Shown here: positions 6,412 to 11,561 of the stretch, in pieces | Position numbering within the stretch: position 1 is the stretch's first letter | How the letters are laid out: every line of letters begins with the position of its first letter | Assembly (NCBI GenBank): GCA_900542395.1 | Contig: UQNM01000067.1 | Location: 1-11,561, forward strand | Direction: 5' to 3' | Length of the DNA: 11,561 nt | From: an uncultured Eubacteriales bacterium | GTDB taxonomy: Bacteria; Bacillota; Clostridia; Christensenellales; Aristaeellaceae | Program-made: the position numbers and the translations under genes | The notes under the pieces: generated by a model | The model's input: the letters and a program-made list of their open reading frames with translations, nothing else | What the model was told of the DNA's origin: nothing | The model's database searches: none

Positions 6412-7167
6412 ATGAAGCTGATTTCGTGGAACGTCAACGGCCTTCGCGCCTGTTTGGGCAAGGGCTTTTCCGATTATTTCGCGCAACAGGACGCGGATTT
6501 TTTCTGCCTGCAGGAAACCAAGATGCAGCCCGGTCAGGCGCAGATTCCCGCGCCGGATTACGTGGAATTCTTCAATTCCGCCGAGAAAAAGGGCTATTCC
6601 GGCACGGCGATCCTCGCCAAGCGGCAGCCGCTTTCGGTCAAGCTGGGCATGGACAGCGAGCTGCACGACCACGAGGGGCGGCTGATTACGCTCGAATACG
6701 ACCGCTTTTTCCTCGTCACGGTCTACACGCCCAACAGCCAGCGCGGCCTGACCCGGCTGATGTATCGCATGTGCTGGGAGGAGGATTTCCGCCTGTACCT
6801 CAAAAAGCTGGACGCGCAGAAGCCCGTGATCGTCTGCGGCGATATGAACGTCGCGCATCAGGAAATCGACCTCAAAAACCCCAAGACAAACGTCAACAAC
6901 GCGGGCTTCACCCCGCAGGAGCGCGGCGCGATGACCAAGCTGCTGGACAGCGGGTTTGTGGATACGTTCCGCTATCTCTACCCCGACGCGACGGGGCGCT
7001 ACAGTTGGTGGAGCTACATGTTCAACGCCCGCGCGAACAACGCGGGGTGGCGCATCGACTATTTCCTCGTTTCCGACCGCATCAAGGACAAGATCACGGA
7101 TGCGCGCATTGACGACGCGGTTCTGGGCAGCGACCATTGCCCCGTCGTGCTGGAAATCGACCTGTAA
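6412..7167 (+). CDS. xth: Exodeoxyribonuclease III / AP endonuclease
   Basis: A DNA repair enzyme that cleaves abasic sites and trims 3' ends during base-excision repair in the cytoplasm. The protein has 251 residues, very close to Bacillus ExoA. Active-site motifs of the exonuclease-endonuclease-phosphatase fold are complete: N7 in SWNVNG, E35 in LQETK, Y105 in VYTPN, D144 and N146 in GDMN, and D241-H242 in SDHCPV; RIDYF is also present. The ATG at 6412 follows AGGAGG with 6 nt between, so an upstream in-frame start at 6382 is rejected. It has its own sigma-A promoter. A hairpin of the dispersed repeat starts directly at the stop codon; no T-tract follows it, so transcription may continue into the phosphodiesterase gene. 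Confidence 0.97.
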   Translation: MKLISWNVNGLRACLGKGFSDYFAQQDADFFCLQETKMQPGQAQIPAPDYVEFFNSAEKKGYSGTAILAKRQPLSVKLGMDSELHDHEGRLITLEYDRFFLVTVYTPNSQRGLTRLMYRMCWEEDFRLYLKKLDAQKPVIVCGDMNVAHQEIDLKNPKTNVNNAGFTPQERGAMTKLLDSGFVDTFRYLYPDATGRYSWWSYMFNARANNAGWRIDYFLVSDRIKDKITDARIDDAVLGSDHCPVVLEIDL

Positions 7168-7241
7168 AGCGGCCTAAGGCCGCCTGTACCTCCGCCGACG
7201 TCTGCAATGCGTCAAAGTTTTGCCCACGCGGGCGATTTTAC
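7167..7241 (+). repeat. Dispersed intergenic repeat, copy B
   Basis: This 75-bp block aligns without gaps to 3568-3642 (59 of 75 identical) and begins at the last base of the exonuclease stop codon. Its 5' hairpin is GCGGCCT/AGGCCGC around a single A. The fifth stem pair is C-G here and G-C in copy A, a compensatory change. The core (CCTCCGCCGACGTCTGCAA) and tail (GCGGGCGATTTTAC) match copy A. It fills most of the 110 bp between two plus-strand genes. I see no convincing promoter for the second gene within it. Confidence 0.75.
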
Positions 7242-7277
7242 ACCATTTTCCATACGAAAAAAAGGAGACACACAACG

Positions 7278-7820
7278 ATGAAACTGATGTTTGCTTCCGA
7301 TATCCACGGTTCCCGCAGCGCCTGCGAGGCGGTGCTCGCCGCCTACAAGGCCGAGGGCGCGGAGCGTCTGGTTCTGCTGGGCGATCTGCTCTATCACGGT
7401 CCGCGCAACAACCTGCCGGACGCATACGACCCGAAGGGCGTGATCGCGCTGCTCAACGGCGTAAAAAGCGAGCTGCTCTGCGTGCGCGGCAACTGCGACG
7501 CGGAGGTCGATCAGATGGTGCTGCAATTCCCGATCATGGCGGATTACGCGCTGTTTGATCTGGACGGCCGCACCGCGTTCATCACCCACGGCCATCTGTT
7601 CAACCTCGATAGCCTGCCGCCGCACAAGCCGGGCGACCTGCTGATTCACGGCCACACGCATGTGCTCACCGTGCAGGAGAAGGACGGCATGACCTACATC
7701 AACCCCGGCTCTGCCGCCCTGCCGAAGGAAGATCATCCCAAGAGCTACATGATCTATGAAAACGGCACGTTCACCATCAAGACGCTGACAGGCGACGTCA
7801 TTTTGACGCATACGCTTTGA
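7278..7820 (+). CDS. yfcE: YfcE/MJ0936-type metallophosphodiesterase
   Basis: A 180-residue binuclear-metal phosphoesterase of the calcineurin fold, near the length of E. coli YfcE (184). Metal-binding residues are all present: D8 and H10 (SDIHG), D36 (LLGDLLYHG), N72 (RGNCD), H104 (THGH), H126 and H128 (HGHTH), followed by INPGS, typical of this subfamily. Characterised members hydrolyse phosphodiesters in vitro; the physiological substrate is unknown. The ATG at 7278 has AAAGGAG 10 nt upstream. It lies 110 bp behind the exonuclease gene on the same strand and may be read from the same promoter, with repeat copy B between. Transcription ends at the bidirectional terminator at 7862-7900. Function beyond phosphodiesterase chemistry is not predictable. 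Confidence 0.93.
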   Translation: MKLMFASDIHGSRSACEAVLAAYKAEGAERLVLLGDLLYHGPRNNLPDAYDPKGVIALLNGVKSELLCVRGNCDAEVDQMVLQFPIMADYALFDLDGRTAFITHGHLFNLDSLPPHKPGDLLIHGHTHVLTVQEKDGMTYINPGSAALPKEDHPKSYMIYENGTFTIKTLTGDVILTHTL

Positions 7821-7825
7821 TTCAA

Positions 7826-7840
7826 GCGGGCGATTTTACG
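7826..7840 (+). repeat. Tail fragment of the dispersed repeat (copy D)
   Basis: GCGGGCGATTTTACG is identical over 15 bp to 3629-3643 of copy A and shares 14 bp with copy B. It begins 5 bp after the phosphodiesterase stop codon. The upstream core of the repeat is absent. Confidence 0.6.
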
Positions 7841-7861
7841 CAATTTCCTCTAAATATTTAG

Positions 7862-7900
7862 AAAAAAACGATCCACCGACACATTGGAGGATCGTTTTTT
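7862..7900. terminator. Bidirectional rho-independent terminator
   Basis: A 12-bp perfect stem made of an A-run plus CGATCC (7863-7874) and GGATCG plus a T-run (7889-7900) lies between the converging phosphodiesterase (plus) and DegV (minus) genes. Two further inner pairs follow an A-A mismatch, leaving a loop of 8. A-run and T-run flanks make it usable from both sides. Confidence 0.92.
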
Positions 7901-7946
7901 GCATAAAACGGCTTCAAATCGCTCACGTGAGCAAGACCCTGATGGT

Positions 7947-8816
7947 TTACGCTCTCCGCTTTTCGCCTTCAAAGACGAGGCCGACCGCTTCCGCGCCGGT
8001 GTTGGAGAGCACCGCGCAGCCGAGGCGGAAAATGCCCGCGGGCGCGTAGCCGACCTTCTTCGTGCAGGCCTCCACATATTCGTCTTCGTATTTGCGGTCG
8101 GATATGCCGATATAATACGGCGTGCCCTGCGCCATACGCTCGGCCATCGTCGCTGCCATGCCGCTGACAACCGCCTTTTCGCCGCGAACCTTCTTGACGA
8201 TATGGCTCACGCCGTCGTTGAGCGTGAAAATCGGATGGATGCCCAGCAAATCGCCCGCAATCGCCGCCGCCGCGCTGATGCGGCCGGATTTGCGAATCAC
8301 CTTGAGCGTATACGCCGTCAGCAGAATCTCCATCCGCGCGTATTTGTCGTTCAGATATTCGACGACCGCCTCCATCGTCTCGCCATCGTCAAGCCTGCGC
8401 TTGGCCTCGATCACGCCCGCGCCCTCGGCCATCGAATAGGCATGGCTATCCACGATGAAGATCTCCATGCGGCTTTCCGGGTGCTCCTCGCGGAATTGCG
8501 CCGCCGCCGCATGCGCCGCCGCGTTGGTGCCGCTGCCGCCCGCGTTGATGGAGATATAGAGCGCCCGCTCCACGCCCTGACGGTCGTATTCCTCGAACCG
8601 CTCCATAAATTCGAACTGGGTGATCTGCGCCGTCGTCGGCAGGCCGGTCGCGTTCCTCAGCATTTGGCAGAACTGCTCCGGCGTGAAATCGACGCGCTCG
8701 GTGTAGCCCTCGCCATCCAGCGCGATTTTGAAACACAGGATATCAATATCATGCTGCTTAGCCAGCTCATCCGGCAAATCGCAGGTGGAGTCCGTCAAAA
8801 CGACAAACTTGCTCAT
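7947..8816 (-). CDS. DegV/FakB family fatty-acid-binding protein
   Basis: A 289-residue DegV-fold protein. Relatives bind a free fatty acid and present it to the kinase FakA to make acyl phosphate for phospholipid synthesis. Family marks: TDSTCDLP at 8-15, PTTAQ at 60-64, ISINAGGSGT at 88-97, VDSHAYSM at 122-129, and RKSGRIS at 175-181, with R179 in the usual conserved position. Three positions that are commonly polar differ: PTTSQ reads PTTAQ (A63), SSGLSGT reads NAGGSGT (A92), and the C-terminal THTG-like motif reads SNTG (N272 for His). This suggests a divergent pocket or partner. No kinase gene is visible. The ATG at 8816 has AAAGGAAG about 8 nt upstream. It has its own promoter (8881-8909) and ends at the shared terminator. 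Family assignment is firm; fatty-acid binding is inferred. Confidence 0.9.
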   Translation of the reverse strand: MSKFVVLTDSTCDLPDELAKQHDIDILCFKIALDGEGYTERVDFTPEQFCQMLRNATGLPTTAQITQFEFMERFEEYDRQGVERALYISINAGGSGTNAAAHAAAAQFREEHPESRMEIFIVDSHAYSMAEGAGVIEAKRRLDDGETMEAVVEYLNDKYARMEILLTAYTLKVIRKSGRISAAAAIAGDLLGIHPIFTLNDGVSHIVKKVRGEKAVVSGMAATMAERMAQGTPYYIGISDRKYEDEYVEACTKKVGYAPAGIFRLGCAVLSNTGAEAVGLVFEGEKRRA

Positions 8817-8880
8817 TTTCTTCTTCCTTTCGAAGGCACTGTTTTACGCCGCGTCAATCAGCGTACAATATCACAAAAAT

Positions 8881-8909
8881 ATCATATCAGATTTTCCGAA
8901 TTGTTTCAA
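8881..8909 (-). promoter_or_regulatory. Promoter of the DegV-family gene
   Basis: TTGAAA (8904-8909) and TATGAT (8881-8886) on the minus strand are 17 bp apart, a good sigma-A type promoter. The leader is about 58 nt to the ATG at 8816, with no obvious structure. Confidence 0.8.
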
Positions 8910-8940
8910 GAGGGAGAAAGCTGTTTTTTTCTGTTTTCAC

Positions 8941-8976
8941 CCCGCCCTCGCCACCGCCGAAGTCTGCAAAACGTCA
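8941..8976 (+). repeat. Dispersed intergenic repeat, partial copy C
   Basis: This 36-bp segment matches copy A 3580-3615 at 30 of 36 positions and copy B 7179-7214 at 27 of 36, without gaps. It holds the core (ACCGCCGAAGTCTGCAAAAC) but lacks the 5' hairpin partner strand and the GCGGGCGATTTTAC tail. After it comes CTATGTGTCAAAAAAA, resembling CTATCCGTCAAAAAA that follows copy A, so the element may be an internally deleted version. It lies between the PII-like gene's terminator and the DegV promoter. Confidence 0.65.
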
Positions 8977-8988
8977 TTTTCTATGTGT

Positions 8989-9026
8989 CAAAAAAACGGC
9001 GGACACGCCTGTTCGACGCATCCGCC
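8989..9026 (-). terminator. Terminator of the DUF1538-PII operon
   Basis: On the minus strand GGCGGA (9021-9026) pairs with TCCGCC (8998-9003), and six further pairs, several of them G-U, extend the stem to 12 with a GAACA loop. A G and seven Ts follow (8990-8996). It begins about 22 nt after the stop codon of the PII-like gene. Confidence 0.85.
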
Positions 9027-9047
9027 CATCTTTGGGTTCAATTCGGT

Positions 9048-9737
9048 TTATTCCAGCCCAACCACGCGGTCAACCGGCAGGGAGAGCACAATACCCTGTG
9101 CCTCGCTTTGCAGCCCGCAGTTATCGCAAATCGCCTGCATGATCGCCAGCTTGCTCTCCGCGCGGGTCAGGATCATCACGGCTTCCTTTTCCTCCTGCAA
9201 GCTGAAGCCCCACTGGCTCAGCGCCTCCTCCGCGCCGACGCGGCGGCTGTGCAGCACCGTGCCGCCCGCCGCGCCCGCCGGACGCGCCGCGGCCATGACC
9301 TCCTCGCTGTATCCCTGATTGACCAGCGCAACGATGATCTGATATTCGTTTTCCTGCATGACCTTCCTCCTTATCTCCGCCCTCGGCTTTTCCTCGCAAA
9401 GCTGCTGAACCATCTGCAACACGCGCTTGTTCGCGCCGGACATCGGCACGGTGAACGCAATGCCGCTGCCGGAGAGCCCCAGCCGAAGCTCCCGGCGCAG
9501 GTGAACCAGCAAATCATCCGCATCCATCTTGGGCATCATCGTCAGCAGCAGGCTCTTCTCCCCGCTGTCCAGCCCCAGCATATCCATCATCTCGCGCGAG
9601 GCCGTGCCGTGCGCATAGGCCTGAATCTGCATCGGCAGCCTGCCCTTTTCAAACAGCAAAAGCGCTTTTTCCGCGAGCTTCGGCGTGGTAATCAGCATCA
9701 GCAGCCGAAACGACGCCTGCATTTTTTCCGTGCTCAT
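9048..9737 (-). CDS. Tandem PII-like regulatory protein paired with DUF1538 transporter
   Basis: A 229-residue cytosolic protein that appears to carry two PII-like (ferredoxin-fold) domains. The N-terminal unit is about 11-100: strand RLLMLITT, helix, then AYAHGTASREMMDMLGL, EKSLLLTMMP and GSGIAFTVPM. The C-terminal unit is about 131-229: EYQIIVALVNQG, GAAGGTVLHSRR at 155-166, EKEAVMILT and GIVLSLPVDRVVGL. PII proteins sense nucleotides or small metabolites and control transporters or enzymes by direct contact. The start is set at ATG 9737, which overlaps the stop of the upstream gene in an ATGA junction and has GGAGGA about 6 nt upstream; an ATG two codons earlier (9743) would be too close to that site. 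Tight coupling implies a 1:1 partner relation with the membrane protein. Family by pattern recognition, effector unknown. Confidence 0.82.
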   Translation of the reverse strand: MSTEKMQASFRLLMLITTPKLAEKALLLFEKGRLPMQIQAYAHGTASREMMDMLGLDSGEKSLLLTMMPKMDADDLLVHLRRELRLGLSGSGIAFTVPMSGANKRVLQMVQQLCEEKPRAEIRRKVMQENEYQIIVALVNQGYSEEVMAAARPAGAAGGTVLHSRRVGAEEALSQWGFSLQEEKEAVMILTRAESKLAIMQAICDNCGLQSEAQGIVLSLPVDRVVGLE

Positions 9738-11257
9738 GCCCATTCCTCCTCCAGCTCGACGATTTCATCGCGCCCGTCAAACGCAGGCACAACCCGCTTC
9801 TCGACGCGGCTCATCTTGATTCGATAAGCGACGCCCATCAGTTGAACGGCGATCAGCGGGGTCAGCGCCACCAGCGCCACCACGCCGAATGCATCCGTCA
9901 TCACGTTGCCGCCCAGCGTCTCGCACGCGCCGATGCTCAGCGGCAGCAGGAACGTCGTGGTCATCGGACCGCTGGCCACGCCGCCGGAGTCGAACGCGAT
10001 GCCCACGAAGATCGGCGGCACGACGAAGGAAAGCCCCAGCGCCAACACATAACCGGGCAGCAGAATATACGCGACCGGAATCCCCGTCACCACGCGCAGC
10101 ATCGCCAGCCCGACGCTGACCGATACGCCGATGGACAGGCATCGGTTCATCGCCCGCGCGGAAATCGCGCCGCTGGTCACGCTCTGAATCTGCCGATTGA
10201 GCACCTGAATCGCCGGTTCCGCCTTGACGATAAAGAAGCCGATCAGCATGCCGATGGGCACGAGCAGCCACTTATACCCCGGCTGCGCCAGCGAGCGCCC
10301 CAGCACCGTGCCGACCGGGCCGAAGCCCACGTTCACGCCGCACAGGAACAGCACCAGCCCGGCGTATGTATACGCAAAGCCGACCATCACGCGCCGCCTC
10401 TGCCGCTTCTGATAACGGTGCGTCATCATCTGGAAGATGAAAAACACCGCGACAATCGGCAGGATGGACATCGCCACCTCCGTCATGTAATGCGGCAGGC
10501 CGCCCGCAAACGTCAGCGCAACGTCCTTCGTCGTCGCCACCTCCGGCACGACCGTCGGCGTATAGGCCGCGTTCTGCGGGTTAAAGAAGCAGCCCAGCAG
10601 CAGCACCGCCAGAATCGGCCCGATGCTCGAAAGCGCGACCAGACCGAAGCTGTCGCTCGCCGCGTTCTTGTCGCCGCGCACCGCCGCCATGCCTACGCCC
10701 ATCGCCATGATGAACGGCACGGTGATCGGCCCGGTCGTCACGCCGCCGGAATCATACGCCACGGCCAGAAAACTCTCGGGCACGAAGATGGACACCGCCG
10801 CCAGCAGGCCGTAGAGCACCACCAGCAGCTTTGACAGGCTGATGCGCTTCAAAATGCGCACGACCGCCAGCGCCAGAAACGCGCCCACGCCCACCGCGAC
10901 GGAATAAATCAGCACCTTGTTCGGGATGGAGGGCACCTGCTGGGCAAGCACCTGCAAATCCGGCTCGGCGATGGTGATGATGACGCCCATCACAAACGCG
11001 ATGGCGACAATCAGCGGGATTTTCTTCACCCGCTCCATCTGCACGCCGATGCCTTCACCCAGCGGCGTCATCGCCATTTCCGCGCCGAGCTGAAACAGCC
11101 CCATGCCGAACACCAGCAGCACCGCGCCGACCGTAAACATCACCGCCGTGCCCACGTCCATCGGCACCAGCGCCACACTCAGCGCCAGCACGATGAGCGT
11201 GATGGGCAGCACCGCCATCAGGGATTCCAGCAGCTTCTCCTTGAGCTTGGGGTTCAT
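9734..11257 (-). CDS. DUF1538 integral membrane protein, putative cation transporter
   Basis: A 507-residue polytopic membrane protein built of two DUF1538 repeats. Repeat 1 contains AEPDLQVL (97-104), AYDSGGVTTGP (167-177) and SDSFGLVALSSIGP (201-214). Repeat 2 has the equivalents AEPAIQVL (346-353), AFDSGGVASGP (421-431) and TDAFGVVALVALTP (454-467). The duplicated DSGG loops and EP motifs probably line a transport path; D100 of repeat 1 is alanine in repeat 2. From memory, a two-gene DUF1538 system (UmpAB, Halomonas) was reported as a monovalent cation/proton antiporter; here both halves are on one chain. The ATG at 11257 has AAAGGAAAG about 9 nt upstream. It is first in an operon with the PII-like gene, and its C-terminus is acidic (ELEEEWA), a possible docking site. 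Substrate not proven. Confidence 0.88.
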   Translation of the reverse strand: MNPKLKEKLLESLMAVLPITLIVLALSVALVPMDVGTAVMFTVGAVLLVFGMGLFQLGAEMAMTPLGEGIGVQMERVKKIPLIVAIAFVMGVIITIAEPDLQVLAQQVPSIPNKVLIYSVAVGVGAFLALAVVRILKRISLSKLLVVLYGLLAAVSIFVPESFLAVAYDSGGVTTGPITVPFIMAMGVGMAAVRGDKNAASDSFGLVALSSIGPILAVLLLGCFFNPQNAAYTPTVVPEVATTKDVALTFAGGLPHYMTEVAMSILPIVAVFFIFQMMTHRYQKRQRRRVMVGFAYTYAGLVLFLCGVNVGFGPVGTVLGRSLAQPGYKWLLVPIGMLIGFFIVKAEPAIQVLNRQIQSVTSGAISARAMNRCLSIGVSVSVGLAMLRVVTGIPVAYILLPGYVLALGLSFVVPPIFVGIAFDSGGVASGPMTTTFLLPLSIGACETLGGNVMTDAFGVVALVALTPLIAVQLMGVAYRIKMSRVEKRVVPAFDGRDEIVELEEEWA

Positions 11258-11289
11258 TACATCGCTTTCCTTTCCGATTCCAAATTTTG

Positions 11290-11307
11290 ATCGGCCGCAG
11301 AGCCGAT
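11290..11307 (-). promoter_or_regulatory. Hairpin in the DUF1538 operon leader
   Basis: ATCGGC and GCCGAT form a perfect 6-bp stem with a 6-nt loop in the roughly 65-nt leader, about 20 nt upstream of the ribosome binding site. No T-tract follows, so it is not a terminator. A role in mRNA stability or protein binding is possible but unsupported. Confidence 0.35.
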
Positions 11308-11327
11308 ACCCTCAATCTGTTTATATA

Positions 11328-11357
11328 AGTATATTGGAAAAGGATGTTTCATGTCAA
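11328..11357 (-). promoter_or_regulatory. Promoter of the DUF1538-PII operon
   Basis: TTGACA (11352-11357, perfect -35) and TATACT (11328-11333) on the minus strand are separated by 18 bp. Transcription would begin near 11321. The surrounding DNA is clearly more AT-rich than the genes. Confidence 0.83.
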
Positions 11358-11561
11358 GTAAAACACACTGACCCGCCCGTTCAGTTTTCGTAAAGATTTT
11401 GTGTGCTTTTCATAGCGTTCCCGGATAGACGGTATGAAGATATAACTTTATTCACGAAAACTTTTTCACATCAAGAAAAGGAGCTGTCAAGCTTAAACCG
11501 AACATTTCAAGAAACAAGTACCTAAGCATTTTGGAATATGGGGCTTTGCCCCATCGCCCCA
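11358..11561. other. Non-coding right edge, no supported gene
   Basis: Together with the leader and promoter this makes about 300 bp without a gene. It is AT-rich, with an AAAAGGAG sequence near 11475 that resembles a ribosome binding site but has no ATG, GTG or TTG at a usable distance. One plus-strand frame is open from 11438 to the edge without a credible start. A 7-bp perfect hairpin, ATGGGGC TTT GCCCCAT, lies at 11538-11554; no T-tract follows on either strand within view. Confidence 0.6.

Noticed and set aside
5752..7137. A long minus-strand frame extending ytfI upstream through the exonuclease gene
   Set aside because: The upstream part is antisense to the exonuclease gene. The ATG at 6297 with GGAGGG 7 nt upstream gives a normal DUF2953 N-terminus with a hydrophobic helix.
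7884..9827. A 647-codon open frame on the plus strand across the DegV and PII-like genes
   Set aside because: It lies antisense to two well-supported genes, spans promoters and terminators, has arginine- and histidine-rich composition typical of shadow frames in GC-rich DNA, and resembles no family I know.
11438..11561. A plus-strand frame open to the window edge, following an AAAAGGAG sequence
   Set aside because: No ATG, GTG or TTG lies at a suitable distance from the ribosome-site-like sequence; the only in-frame TTG is far downstream. Too short to judge.

Overview
The window looks like chromosomal DNA of a GC-rich, spore-forming member of the Bacillota (Clostridia). The evidence is a DUF2953 (YtfI-like) plus GerW (YtfJ-like) sporulation gene pair, a Gram-positive type lipoprotein, strong GGAGG-type ribosome binding sites, near-consensus vegetative promoters (TTGACA/TATAAT type) and hairpin-plus-T terminators. 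No rRNA, tRNA, CRISPR array, transposase or phage gene is visible. The genus cannot be named from the sequence alone.

Layout, left to right. (1) Positions 1-3544, minus strand: a solute-binding lipoprotein gene followed 34 bp later by a membrane diguanylate cyclase (Cache-like, HAMP-like, PAS-like, GGDEF) cut by the left window edge, both behind one strong promoter. (2) 3553-5185, minus: a monofunctional aspartate kinase with its own promoter and terminator. (3) 5330-6385, minus: the ytfI-ytfJ sporulation pair. (4) 6333-7820, plus: exonuclease III, then a YfcE-type phosphodiesterase. (5) 7862-8909: a bidirectional terminator, then a minus-strand DegV/FakB-type fatty-acid-binding protein. (6) 8989-11357, minus: a DUF1538 membrane protein overlapping by 4 bp with a tandem PII-like regulator, under its own promoter. 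(7) 11358-11561: no supported gene; a GC-rich hairpin stands at the right edge.

How the genes may work together. Two units look like dedicated pairs. In the first, the binding protein probably presents a ligand to the Cache sensor of the cyclase, linking an extracellular solute to cyclic-di-GMP. In the second, the PII-like protein probably gates or tunes the DUF1538 transporter. The remaining genes are housekeeping or sporulation functions in ordinary small transcription units.

The least explained signal is a dispersed intergenic repeat. A 75-bp element occurs twice (3568-3642 and 7167-7241) and aligns without gaps at 59 of 75 positions. A 36-bp part occurs a third time at 8941-8976. A 15-bp tail (GCGGGCGATTTTACG) recurs at 7826-7840, and a possible shorter piece lies at 5214-5225. 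All copies are essentially intergenic and all point the same way. Their peptide conservation is lower than their nucleotide conservation, so they behave as DNA or RNA elements rather than as genes.
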